A DNA stretch of 64,000 nt from Halomarina salina (lineage in GTDB: Archaea; Halobacteriota; Halobacteria; Halobacteriales; Haloarculaceae): contig NZ_JALLGW010000002.1 of NCBI RefSeq assembly GCF_023074835.1, positions 620,001 to 684,000 of the forward strand. The letters run 5' to 3'. A model generated the notes under the pieces. The model searched no databases and was not told where the DNA came from. It saw only the letters and a list, made by a program, of their open reading frames with translations. Shown here one piece after another: positions 24,551-32,200 of the stretch (position 1 is the first letter of the stretch; each line of letters begins with the position of its first letter). The position numbers and the translations under genes are program-made.

Positions 24551-25831
24551 TCAGAGGACGCCCCTGAGTCGGCCCGCCCCTTCGACGCAGGCCGCGCCGA
24601 CGAGGCCGACCGCACCGGCGGCGAGGAACACCGGAACGTACGTTCCGAACGCTTCGTGCCCGGCGCTCGCCAGTGGCGACGCGAACAGACCCGCGAACGC
24701 GAATGCGACCGAGACGATGCCGTACAGCGTCCCCAGGTTCTCGGCCCCGAACAGTTCGGCGACGAGTGGCGAGAGCAACGCACCGTTTCCACCGTAGCCG
24801 ACGCCGAAGCAGGCGGTGAGACCGAGCAGGACGAACGGCCCTTCGGCGAACGAGAGCGCCAACACCGAGAGCCCCATCAGCGACGAGGAGCACACGAACA
24901 CCCGGACGCGGCCGATGCGGTCGGAGCCGACGCCGATGCCGAGCCGCGCGAGGCTGGTCGTGACGCCGAGGACGCTGAGCGCGAGGACGCCCGCCCACTC
25001 CGACCCGGTGTCGGCGGCGAACGGGACGACGTGGTTGACGAGGACGTACAGCGGCGCGTAGATGAGGGTCCAGCCGACGACGACGAGGGCGAACGGGAGC
25101 GAGAACACCGTCTCACCGACGCCGCGTCGGTCCGAGTCGTGGACGTCGTCCCCGCCGTCCGACTGGGTGGCGGCGTCGCGTTCCCCGCCAGCGGTGCCGC
25201 TTCCTCCGGGGAACTCCGAGGAGCGGTCGGCACCGACCGACCGTGGGGAGTCGACGAGGAACCACGCCGCGACCAGCAGGACGGCGGTGAGGCCCACCGC
25301 GAGTACCTGGAACGTCGCGCGCCACCCGTAGCGGGCGACGAGTTCGGCGGACGTCGGCGCGATGACGAGCATCCCGACGCCGAGGCCCGCGCTGGCGAGG
25401 CCGGTGGCCGCCCCACGACGGCGGTAGAACCAGTGTGGCACGACGGCGTATGCGATCAGGTAGAGACACCCCATCCCGACGCCGGTGACGAGGCCGTAGG
25501 TGACCACGAGAGCGACGAAGGAGTGGCTCAGGGAGGTGGCGTAGAGGCCGCCACCCAGTAACGACGTACCGGCCAGGAGCGTCGGTCTGGGACCGAACCG
25601 GTCGAGCGTACCGCCGAGGAGTGCTGCCCCGACGTAGATGGCGAACGTCTGGACGCCGAACACCAGCGAGACGCGCGCCGGCGAGACGGCGAACGTCGAC
25701 AGCAGCGGGTCGAAGAACACGCTGAACGAGTACGTCATCCCGAACATGACGGCCGCGGCGACCGAACAGCAGGCGGCGACGACCCACCCGTAGTAGACGG
25801 AGCTCGCGAGACGGGAACGCACGACGTACAC
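24551..25831 (-). CDS. MFS transporter, oxalate/formate antiporter-like
   Basis: The protein is about 426 residues with 12 transmembrane helices. VVAACCSVAAAVMFGMTYSFSVFFDPLL opens the first repeat, as in the OFA/monocarboxylate MFS group. LGGTLDRFGPRPTLLAG is the GxLxDRFGxR cytoplasmic loop. A soluble acidic linker (about 215-250) separates the halves, and LARLGIGVGSDRIGR repeats the loop motif in the second half. The frame is open 49 codons further upstream to 25978 but overlaps the divergent permease. I took GTG 25831; GTG 25822 is also possible. It likely moves a small carboxylate, given its neighbours. Confidence 0.85.
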   Translation of the reverse strand: MYVVRSRLASSVYYGWVVAACCSVAAAVMFGMTYSFSVFFDPLLSTFAVSPARVSLVFGVQTFAIYVGAALLGGTLDRFGPRPTLLAGTSLLGGGLYATSLSHSFVALVVTYGLVTGVGMGCLYLIAYAVVPHWFYRRRGAATGLASAGLGVGMLVIAPTSAELVARYGWRATFQVLAVGLTAVLLVAAWFLVDSPRSVGADRSSEFPGGSGTAGGERDAATQSDGGDDVHDSDRRGVGETVFSLPFALVVVGWTLIYAPLYVLVNHVVPFAADTGSEWAGVLALSVLGVTTSLARLGIGVGSDRIGRVRVFVCSSSLMGLSVLALSFAEGPFVLLGLTACFGVGYGGNGALLSPLVAELFGAENLGTLYGIVSVAFAFAGLFASPLASAGHEAFGTYVPVFLAAGAVGLVGAACVEGAGRLRGVL

Positions 25832-25971
25832 CGCCGGGGAGGGTGACCAAAAGTGGCCGGGTACCGGTGAACGGTCGTCGCCGGTGGCTCGTCCGTCCTG
25901 TTCAACTTCAGTGAACGTCCCGGTAGTTCTTTCACCCGGTGACCAGTCTCCCCCGAGAGGCACGACAGTTA

Positions 25972-27429
25972 ATGTCACTCACGACACCGATACGACGGCT
26001 CGGAGAGAAGTTCGCGGACTGGGCGATGCGGTACATGCCGGACCCGTACGTGTTCGTCATCGTCCTGACCGTCCTCGCGTCCCTCGCTGCGTTCCCCCTG
26101 GAACTCCAGGAGACCGGGGGGTTGGTTCCCGCGGTGAGCGGCATCTTCGACGCGTGGTACGGGGGCGTCTGGACGTTCCTGACGTTCATGGCCCAGTTCG
26201 CCGTCATCCTGATGACCGGTGACGCCATCGCGAAGTCGCCGGCGGTGACGCGACTGCTCGAACGGATCGCGAAGCTACCGAAGTCGCAGGCGTCGGCCGT
26301 CGCGTTCACGTCGTTCGTGGCGATGGTCGCCGCGCTCATCTCCTGGGGACTGGGGCTCATCGTCGGCGCGGTGATGGCGCGACAGGTGACCTACCAGGCC
26401 CAGAAGAAGGGGCTGAACCTGCACTACCCGCTCGTGGCCGCGGCGGGGTACACGGCGCTGATGATCTGGCACTCGGGGTTGACGAGTTCCTCGGGGCTGT
26501 TCATGGCCTCGCTGACCGAGGACCAGACGGAGTTCCTCGAGTACGCGCCGAACGGCATCCCGGTCACCGAGACCATCGGTAGTCTGGCGAACCTCTCGAC
26601 GGTTGTCCTGTTGCTCCTCGTGATACCCCTCGTGATGGCCTCGCTGCACCCGCGCGACGAGGACGACATCCGGGGACTACCGGACTCGGTGATGGACGAG
26701 ATGACGCCGGACGACCCCACGCCCGACGGGGGAGAGACCGCGTCCGCCGACCCCGTCGAACCGACGGCCACCGAACGGCTCACTCCCGCCGACCGACTGA
26801 ACACCTCGGTGGTACTCACCCTCCTCATCGCCGTCTTCCCGGCGTACTACTTCGTCAACTCCTGGTTCTTCAGCGGCGATGGACTGGCGGGCCTCTCGCT
26901 CAACAGCATCAACGCCTTCTTCCTGTTCTCAGCCATCCTCCTCTGGAAGACCCCCGAGGGCATCGTCGAGCAGATGGAGGACTCCGTGAAGAACGTCTCC
27001 GGCATCATCTTCCAGTTCCCGTTCTACGCCGGAATCTCCGGCATCGTCACCGGGACGGCGCTCGGACTCGCAGTCGCCGACTTCTTCGCGAGCGTGTCGA
27101 CGCCGCTGACGTGGCCGGTCCTCGGGCTGATGAGCACCGGTCTCGTCAACTTCTTCGTCCCCTCGGGCGGTGGCCAGTGGGCCGCACAGGGGCCCATCCT
27201 CCTCGAAACGACCCAACAGCTCGGGATGCCGGTCTCGACGGCGGTCATCCTCGAGATGATGGGCGACCAGCTCACGAACATGATCCAGCCGTTCTGGGCG
27301 CTGCCGCTGCTTGCGCTCGCTGATCTCCGGGCACGCGACATCATCGGCTACTCGACCGTGGCGATGCTCGTCGGCTTCGTCATCATGGCGACGACGCTGA
27401 CCGTCTTCCTCGGACTCCCCCACGCCTGA
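25972..27429 (+). CDS. Short-chain fatty acid permease (AtoE family)
   Basis: The protein is 485 residues from ATG 25972 (MSLTTPIRRLGEKF). It has about twelve hydrophobic helices. FADWAMRYMPDPYVFVIVLTVLA is the family's N-terminal motif. FTSFVAMVAALISWGLGLIVGAVMAR, YTALMIWHSGLTSSSG and FVPSGGGQWAAQGPILLETTQQLG are further conserved parts; the PSGGGQW loop is diagnostic. An acidic cytoplasmic loop is found at about 225-275. It imports butyrate, acetoacetate or similar acids, which fits the acyl-CoA synthetase upstream. GTG 25939 is in frame but ATG is more natural. Confidence 0.92.
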   Translation: MSLTTPIRRLGEKFADWAMRYMPDPYVFVIVLTVLASLAAFPLELQETGGLVPAVSGIFDAWYGGVWTFLTFMAQFAVILMTGDAIAKSPAVTRLLERIAKLPKSQASAVAFTSFVAMVAALISWGLGLIVGAVMARQVTYQAQKKGLNLHYPLVAAAGYTALMIWHSGLTSSSGLFMASLTEDQTEFLEYAPNGIPVTETIGSLANLSTVVLLLLVIPLVMASLHPRDEDDIRGLPDSVMDEMTPDDPTPDGGETASADPVEPTATERLTPADRLNTSVVLTLLIAVFPAYYFVNSWFFSGDGLAGLSLNSINAFFLFSAILLWKTPEGIVEQMEDSVKNVSGIIFQFPFYAGISGIVTGTALGLAVADFFASVSTPLTWPVLGLMSTGLVNFFVPSGGGQWAAQGPILLETTQQLGMPVSTAVILEMMGDQLTNMIQPFWALPLLALADLRARDIIGYSTVAMLVGFVIMATTLTVFLGLPHA

Positions 27430-27682
27430 GAGCCGGACCCGCTCGCGCTCCCCACTCTACCTCCCAACTCGGCCGACGGACCCAGTCCATGTGCCGAGCC
27501 TCCCGACACACCACCAGGACGAGGACGCCGTCGTGCGGCCCGATTCCCCGTTAATCGGCAGATAACGTGGTTTAACGACGGATACAGTCCTGAGGAGGAG
27601 TGTCACAAAATCGTGTAAGTCGTGGAATAGCAAATGGGAGGCGTCTCGTGCTGTCGAGTAACCCCGCAAGGGGGGGATTCAG

Positions 27683-28333
27683 ATGACCGACGGAAACGAC
27701 GCAACCGACGAGAGTACAGGAATCGACCGACGCGGCGTGCTGAAGGGGATGGGGGTGGCCGGCGGAGCGGCGCTGGTCGGCGGTGCGGGCGTCACGGCGT
27801 TCTCCGGGGCGGCGGCCGCGGAGGCGTCCGCGACGTTCACCGTGAGCAGTACCAGCCTCGCGACCCACGACGGGACGGTCCAGCGCGTCTACATCACGCC
27901 CTCGGGCGGCATCGACTGGGCGAACTTCGACGAAGAGGTCGACGGCGTCCGCGTGCGCTTCTCCGCGAAGGTGGAAGGGTCGACGAGTTACGAGACCGTC
28001 TGGGACCGGACGTACGACGGACTCGGGGGGCACGGCGGTTACTCCGGGTCGTTCGACAACGTCAGCGCGGGCGACGTGACCCTCTACTCGGGGGACCGCG
28101 CGGACGACCTGTTCGGCGAACCCGAGGACGGCACCTCGCGCACCCGGACGGTCCACGTGAAACTCCAGGTGGACCTCCTCAACGCGAGTGGCGCGCTCGC
28201 GGATCCGAACGAGCACGCCAGCGTCTCCGACAGTGACACCTTCAGCGCGACATCGACGAACAGGGAGGGCGAGGTCTCCATCACCGCCTCGGCCGACTCC
28301 GGGATGGAAGGCGGTTCCACGACGACCGAGTAA
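27683..28333 (+). CDS. Tat-exported beta-rich protein, paralogue of the 29357 gene product
   Basis: The protein is 216 residues. IDRRGVLKGMGVAGGAALVGGAG (about residues 14-36) is a twin-arginine signal followed by AAAAEA. The mature part (about 50-195) is strand-rich with no cysteine. It aligns with the protein at 29357-29923: W-x-x-FDE, then R(F)S/L..KVEGSTSYETV against RVDGETCFDPV, then TRTVHVKLQVDLLNASG against TRTLTLRLVVDLLDDDG. The other copy lacks a signal and so is cytosolic. Function of this family is not known to me. A ribosome-binding-like GGGGGGG lies 7-13 bases before ATG. Confidence 0.75.
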   Translation: MTDGNDATDESTGIDRRGVLKGMGVAGGAALVGGAGVTAFSGAAAAEASATFTVSSTSLATHDGTVQRVYITPSGGIDWANFDEEVDGVRVRFSAKVEGSTSYETVWDRTYDGLGGHGGYSGSFDNVSAGDVTLYSGDRADDLFGEPEDGTSRTRTVHVKLQVDLLNASGALADPNEHASVSDSDTFSATSTNREGEVSITASADSGMEGGSTTTE

Positions 28334-28388
28334 CGCCACAGATTCCGTTCTACGAGCGTCTCACTCTTTCAGGTTCGTCCGACTCGAA

Positions 28389-29108
28389 TCACTCCAGCAC
28401 CGTCGCCGGGTCGAGGACACCCGATTCCGGAGCCTCACCGCCGCCGACCGCGAGGTCTCCGACCGCGTCCCCGTCCGGGAGGAGTATCGCGCCACCGGCG
28501 AGAACCGGAGCCACGAGCCCCGCGACGACGGCACCCGGACGCGCGAGCGGTGCGCGAACCGCGACGCGGTCGCCCGGTTCGAGGCCCCACTCCTCGACGA
28601 CTCGCCGGGCCGCGTCGAGGACCGCAGCGTGCGTGTACGACTCCCCATCGAGGTCATGTAGGAGAACGTCGTCCGGCGAGACGCGGTCCGGCGGTTCGGT
28701 CGGGTTCTCGCTCCACACGTCGCGCTCGAAGTACGCGACTCCGGGGTCGCTCGGGGCGTCGCCGTACGCCACGCGCTGGGTCCCCGGTTCGACGTCGAAG
28801 GCGTCGACTCGGTCGCTCGGGGCCAGCAGCACCCGGCTATCGACCACTTCTTCGGTCGGCGGGTCGAACGAGACGGTCGCGCCGAGCAGTGCCGCGCCGT
28901 AGAGCGAGAGCACCACCTCGGGACGGTCGTCGCCGACGAGTGCGACACTGCGGCCGGTGCGCACGCCGAGGTGGCGCAGGAAGTGGCCGACCTTCCACGC
29001 GGTTGTGCAGAACCGTCGGTAGTCGTAGGTCCGGCCGACCGCCGGTGCGAGGAGGGCCGGGTCGTCGCTCCGACGGGACCGCGCGACCAGGTCGCCGAGC
29101 ACGTCCAT
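28389..29108 (-). CDS. Truncated AMP-binding (acyl-CoA synthetase-like) protein
   Basis: The protein is 239 residues from ATG 29108 (MDVLGDLVARSRRSDDPAL). AMP-binding enzyme features are clear: TYDYRRFCTTAWKVGHFLRHLGVRTGRSVALVGDDRPEVVLSLYGAALLGATVSFD. But the ATP signature (SSGTTGKPKG) is missing and the sequence jumps to YTHAAVLDAARRVVEEWGLEPGDRVAV...PGAVVAGLVAPVLAGGAILLP, then stops where a full enzyme has 250 or more residues left. So it keeps only part of the N-terminal domain and cannot form the adenylate by itself. It may be a regulator or binding protein, or a decayed synthetase. Its frame is clean. Confidence 0.75.
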   Translation of the reverse strand: MDVLGDLVARSRRSDDPALLAPAVGRTYDYRRFCTTAWKVGHFLRHLGVRTGRSVALVGDDRPEVVLSLYGAALLGATVSFDPPTEEVVDSRVLLAPSDRVDAFDVEPGTQRVAYGDAPSDPGVAYFERDVWSENPTEPPDRVSPDDVLLHDLDGESYTHAAVLDAARRVVEEWGLEPGDRVAVRAPLARPGAVVAGLVAPVLAGGAILLPDGDAVGDLAVGGGEAPESGVLDPATVLE

Positions 29109-29326
29109 GGAACCGGTTCGCGTCACACCCCTAAATCGTCGATGAAGCCCGAAGTAGCCACCGCATACCGGGCCTACCGGCTGCAACAGTCCTCCGAGAA
29201 GCCACGTCGTGACCGTCCGCAGTAACGGGCTTTTCCCCCGACACCATCCACGAGAATTAATCAGTCGGATAGGTGGCGACGAGTCCCTCGGTGAACGGTT
29301 CGAACGGTTTTGAAACGTGATATTAA

Positions 29327-29332
29327 TTTATA
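29327..29332 (+). promoter_or_regulatory. TATA box for the 29357 gene
   Basis: TTTATA within an AT-rich run (TATTAATTTATACC) lies 30 bases before ATG 29357. A purine-rich GGGAG also sits 8-12 bases before that ATG. Together these favour ATG 29357 over GTG 29351. Confidence 0.55.
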
Positions 29333-29356
29333 CCTGTATGTCCTAAGGGAGTGAGT

Positions 29357-29923
29357 ATGAGTTCACAGGAACAGTTCCAAACGCCACTCGACCGGGAGCC
29401 CCGCGCAGCACACGACGCGGACACGGAGACCGAACAGCAGTCTCCTGACGCGGCGGGGCGCGTGGTCGCGGTCGACGACGAGTCGCTCGCCGAGAGCGAG
29501 GTGACGGTCACGCAGGGTGACGGCTGGCTGGCGTCGCTGACCGTCCGCCCCCGCGTGGAGTGTGCGTGGTCCGGGTTCGACGAAGCACCGTCGGAGGTCG
29601 GTGCGACGCTGCTCGTCCGCGTCGACGGCGAGACGTGTTTCGACCCGGTCGCGACCGAACTGCTCCCCCTCGACGAGGGGATCGAGGGAACGACCGCACT
29701 CGAGTTCGACGACGCCCACGACGTGGTGGAGAACACGACGCTGGACGCGGTCGACTTCGAACCGCCCTGGCGCACCGACCGACCCCGCACGCGGACGCTC
29801 ACGCTCCGACTCGTCGTCGACCTGCTCGACGACGACGGGATACCGCTCTGTGGCGACGTCGCCACGGTCGAACGCGACGTCGTCGTCGAGGCTGGCGACG
29901 ACGCCGTCCCGCACCGAGACTGA
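29357..29923 (+). CDS. Cytosolic paralogue of the exported 27683 protein, function unknown
   Basis: The protein is 188 residues from ATG 29357. No signal peptide is present and the N-terminus (MSSQEQFQTPLDREPRAAH) is polar, so it should stay inside. The remainder is strongly acidic and strand-rich (ARVVAV...DGWLASLTVRPRVECAWSGFDE). Its centre and C-terminal half align with the Tat-exported protein at 27683 (see that entry). The best-conserved region ends VVDLLDDDGIP. Two cysteines occur (ECAW, GETCFDP) that the exported copy lacks. It may bind the same ligand in a different place. The role is unknown. Confidence 0.72.
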   Translation: MSSQEQFQTPLDREPRAAHDADTETEQQSPDAAGRVVAVDDESLAESEVTVTQGDGWLASLTVRPRVECAWSGFDEAPSEVGATLLVRVDGETCFDPVATELLPLDEGIEGTTALEFDDAHDVVENTTLDAVDFEPPWRTDRPRTRTLTLRLVVDLLDDDGIPLCGDVATVERDVVVEAGDDAVPHRD

Positions 29924-29972
29924 CCGCCGAGACTCCGATAGCTTCACGCCGACCGCTTCCTCGCCCAGTCAC

Positions 29973-30278
29973 GTGGACACCCAGCGACGCGTCGCCGAGT
30001 TCCTCGACGACAACGACCTGCACGCCCCGCCAGCTTACCGCGTCCTCGACCTCGCCTCGGAGGTCGGCGAACTCGCCAAGGAGGTGAACACCGCGACCGA
30101 CTACGGCGACTCGCCCGACTCGGTCGCCGTCGCGGCGGACGAACTCGGCGACGCGCTGTTCTGCCTGCTCGCGCTCTGTGACGAGACGGACACGGACGCC
30201 GAGCGCGCGCTGGAAACGGCGCTGGCGAAGTACGAGTCGCGACTGGACGACACTGGCGACGCCGGGAGCGGGGAGTAG
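29973..30278 (+). CDS. MazG-like nucleotide pyrophosphohydrolase
   Basis: The protein is 101 residues from GTG 29973 (VDTQRRVAEFLDDNDLHAPP). SEVGELAKEV (about residues 31-40) is the first metal-binding helix with the ExxE motif. ADELGDALFCLLALCDE (about 57-73) is the second, holding ExxD. This is the MazG all-alpha NTP-PPase core; such enzymes clean up non-standard nucleoside triphosphates. A short serine/acidic tail follows. A frame that reads through from the neighbour gene is in another frame, so GTG is the only sensible start. It lies 50 bases downstream of the paralogue gene. Confidence 0.85.
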   Translation: MDTQRRVAEFLDDNDLHAPPAYRVLDLASEVGELAKEVNTATDYGDSPDSVAVAADELGDALFCLLALCDETDTDAERALETALAKYESRLDDTGDAGSGE

Positions 30279-30295
30279 GGCAGACGGCAGGCAAG

Positions 30296-30303
30296 ACTTA
30301 TTC
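30296..30303 (+). promoter_or_regulatory. TATA-like box for the lipoprotein gene
   Basis: ACTTATTC lies 30-23 bases upstream of ATG 30326. It supports that start over the earlier in-frame TTG/ATG-like codon at 30308. Confidence 0.45.
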
Positions 30304-30325
30304 TCGATTGCTCGACACGCTGTGT

Positions 30326-30823
30326 ATGCAGCCCTCCACCAGTCGCCGCCACCTGCTCGCGACGAGCACTGGCGCTCTCGTTGCGCTCGCAGGGTGTTCT
30401 GCGCTCGGTGACGACGTTGGCGACGACGGTCCCGAACCGTTCCGTCTCGGTCGAGTCCAGTTGGATAACAGGCTCGAAACGCCACAGGAGGTCGGTCTGC
30501 GCGTCGAGCGGGACGGTGAGCGCGTCCACGACGAGACCTATCGCCTCGACGCGGCTCCCGCCGAGGACCGCGTCTCGACCCGATACGCACCCGTCAAGAG
30601 GTTCGGCTGCGTTCGGGGCGTCTACCGGTTGGAGGCACGTCTCGGGGACGGCGACTGGTCGGGAAGGGCGCTCTCGTCGGAGTACGCCGGGCACCTGATA
30701 GAACTGGAGGTACGAGAGGGCGACACTGGTCCAGAGGTGGGTATCCTCGTCGAGGCCAAAGCACCCCGGCGGTCGTGCCCAGGAGCGACGAAGGGCGGAG
30801 AGACCGCGGAATCGGCCGACTGA
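30326..30823 (+). CDS. Tat lipoprotein of unknown function
   Basis: The protein is 165 residues from ATG 30326 (MQPSTSRRHLLATSTGALVALAGCSAL). SRRHLLATS is a twin-arginine signal and LVALAGC the lipobox, so the Cys at about residue 24 should be lipidated and the protein anchored outside the membrane. The mature part has an acidic start (GDDVGDDGPE), then beta-strands (RLGRVQLDNRLETPQEVGLRVERDGERVHDETYRLD), resembling extracellular binding domains. No catalytic motif is seen. It is convergent with dnaJ, their stops meeting at 30823/30824. Confidence 0.75.
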   Translation: MQPSTSRRHLLATSTGALVALAGCSALGDDVGDDGPEPFRLGRVQLDNRLETPQEVGLRVERDGERVHDETYRLDAAPAEDRVSTRYAPVKRFGCVRGVYRLEARLGDGDWSGRALSSEYAGHLIELEVREGDTGPEVGILVEAKAPRRSCPGATKGGETAESAD

Positions 30824-31981
30824 CTACAGCGAGTTCTTGATCTTCTCGAAGAACCCTTCCTTCACGTCGATGTCCTCGCCGCCAGCCTCGGCGAACGCTT
30901 CGAGCGCGTCGCGTTGCTCGTCGTTCATCTGCTCGGGCGTGACGACCTGGACGCGGACGAACAGGTCGCCCTGTCCACGACGCTGGAGGCGTGGCATCCC
31001 CTTGTTGCGCAGGCGGAACGTCTCGCCGCTCTGCGTACCTCTGGGGAGGTCCATCGAGACGGTGCCGTCGAGCGTCTCGACCTCCAGCTCGTCGCCGAAG
31101 ACGGCCTGCGGGAACGAGACGGGGTGGGTGACGTAGAGGTCGTCGCCGTCGCGTTCGAAGCGCTCGTCGGACTCGACGGATATCTCGACGAGCAGGTCGC
31201 CGTCGCGAGCGCCCGGTTCGCCCGGCGCGCCCTCGGCCTCCATCCGGAGCGTCTGGCCGTCGCGGATGCCCTCGGGGACGTCGACGGTGAGCGTCGACTC
31301 CTCCATCACCAGCCCCTCGCCGTCGCAGGTGTCGCAGGTCTCGCTGTAGATGGTCCCCTCGCCCTCGCACTGCGGGCAGGTCGTCGTCTGCTGGACCCGG
31401 CCGAGCGGCGTCTGCTGGACGCGGACCTGCTGGCCGCGACCCTCACACGCCGGACACGTCTGGGCCTCGGCGTCCTCGGGGTGGCCGTGACCGTCGCAGT
31501 CCGGACAGTGCTCGGGGCGGGTGACCGTCATCTCCTTCGCCGTACCGAAGTAGGCGTCCTCCAGGTCGACGGTCAGCCCGGTTCGGAGGTCACGGCCCGG
31601 GCGCGGGCCGCCCCTGCCGCGGCCACCGCCGCCACCGCCGCCGAAGAACTGCTCGAAGATGTCGTCGAACGGGCTCCCCTGTCCGCCGCCACCCATGCCG
31701 CCCATCCCGCCGAACGGGTCCTGGCCGCCCTGGCTGGCGTCGTAGCCGCGTTTCTCGGCCTGTTCGTACTGCTCGTGCCCCATCCGGTCGTACGCCGAGC
31801 GGGCGTCCTCGTCGGTGAGGACCTCCTTCGCCTTCTTGACCTGTTTGAACTTCTCCTCGGCGTCGGGGTCGTCGCTCACGTCCGGGTGGTACTCGGCGGC
31901 CTTCTTCCGGTAGGCCTGCTTGATAGCGTCCTCGTCCGCGTCGCGAGAGACGCCGAGCACCTCGTAGAAGTCCCTGCTCAT
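30824..31981 (-). CDS. dnaJ: Molecular chaperone DnaJ
   Basis: The protein is 385 residues from ATG 31981. The J domain (1-70) has the HPD motif in AAEYHPDVSDD. A Gly-rich stretch (about 88-130) follows. The zinc-binding domain holds four CxxCxGxG repeats: CPDCDGHGH, CPACEGRGQ, CPQCEGEGT and CDTCDGEGL. Two C-terminal peptide-binding beta domains follow (ESTLTVDVPEGIRDGQ..., LPRGTQSGETFRLRNKGMP). It works with DnaK and GrpE, encoded about 6.3 kb and 8.6 kb further along on the same strand. Ten codons upstream of the ATG are open and were left out because MSRDFYEVLG is the family N-terminus. Confidence 0.97.
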   Translation of the reverse strand: MSRDFYEVLGVSRDADEDAIKQAYRKKAAEYHPDVSDDPDAEEKFKQVKKAKEVLTDEDARSAYDRMGHEQYEQAEKRGYDASQGGQDPFGGMGGMGGGGQGSPFDDIFEQFFGGGGGGGRGRGGPRPGRDLRTGLTVDLEDAYFGTAKEMTVTRPEHCPDCDGHGHPEDAEAQTCPACEGRGQQVRVQQTPLGRVQQTTTCPQCEGEGTIYSETCDTCDGEGLVMEESTLTVDVPEGIRDGQTLRMEAEGAPGEPGARDGDLLVEISVESDERFERDGDDLYVTHPVSFPQAVFGDELEVETLDGTVSMDLPRGTQSGETFRLRNKGMPRLQRRGQGDLFVRVQVVTPEQMNDEQRDALEAFAEAGGEDIDVKEGFFEKIKNSL

Positions 31982-32200
31982 TCGTTGAGCATTCGTTGTT
32001 TGTTGAGCCACTTGAACAGACCGGCTTCCGATGCCAGTCGCACCGGTCGCACCGCTACTCGCTCGACGCTACCGGACCGTCGTCGGACTGCGTTCGTTCG
32101 TGTGACGGTCGACGACACTCGCCCCACGGCTACTACGATACTCCTCACACATTGTCTCAATCACAGGATTAATTTGTATCAATTACGTTACTCGTGAAGT

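Noticed and set aside
25832-25978. N-terminal extension of the MFS gene to 25978
   Set aside because: It would overlap the divergent permease's start and lacks membrane-helix or family features.
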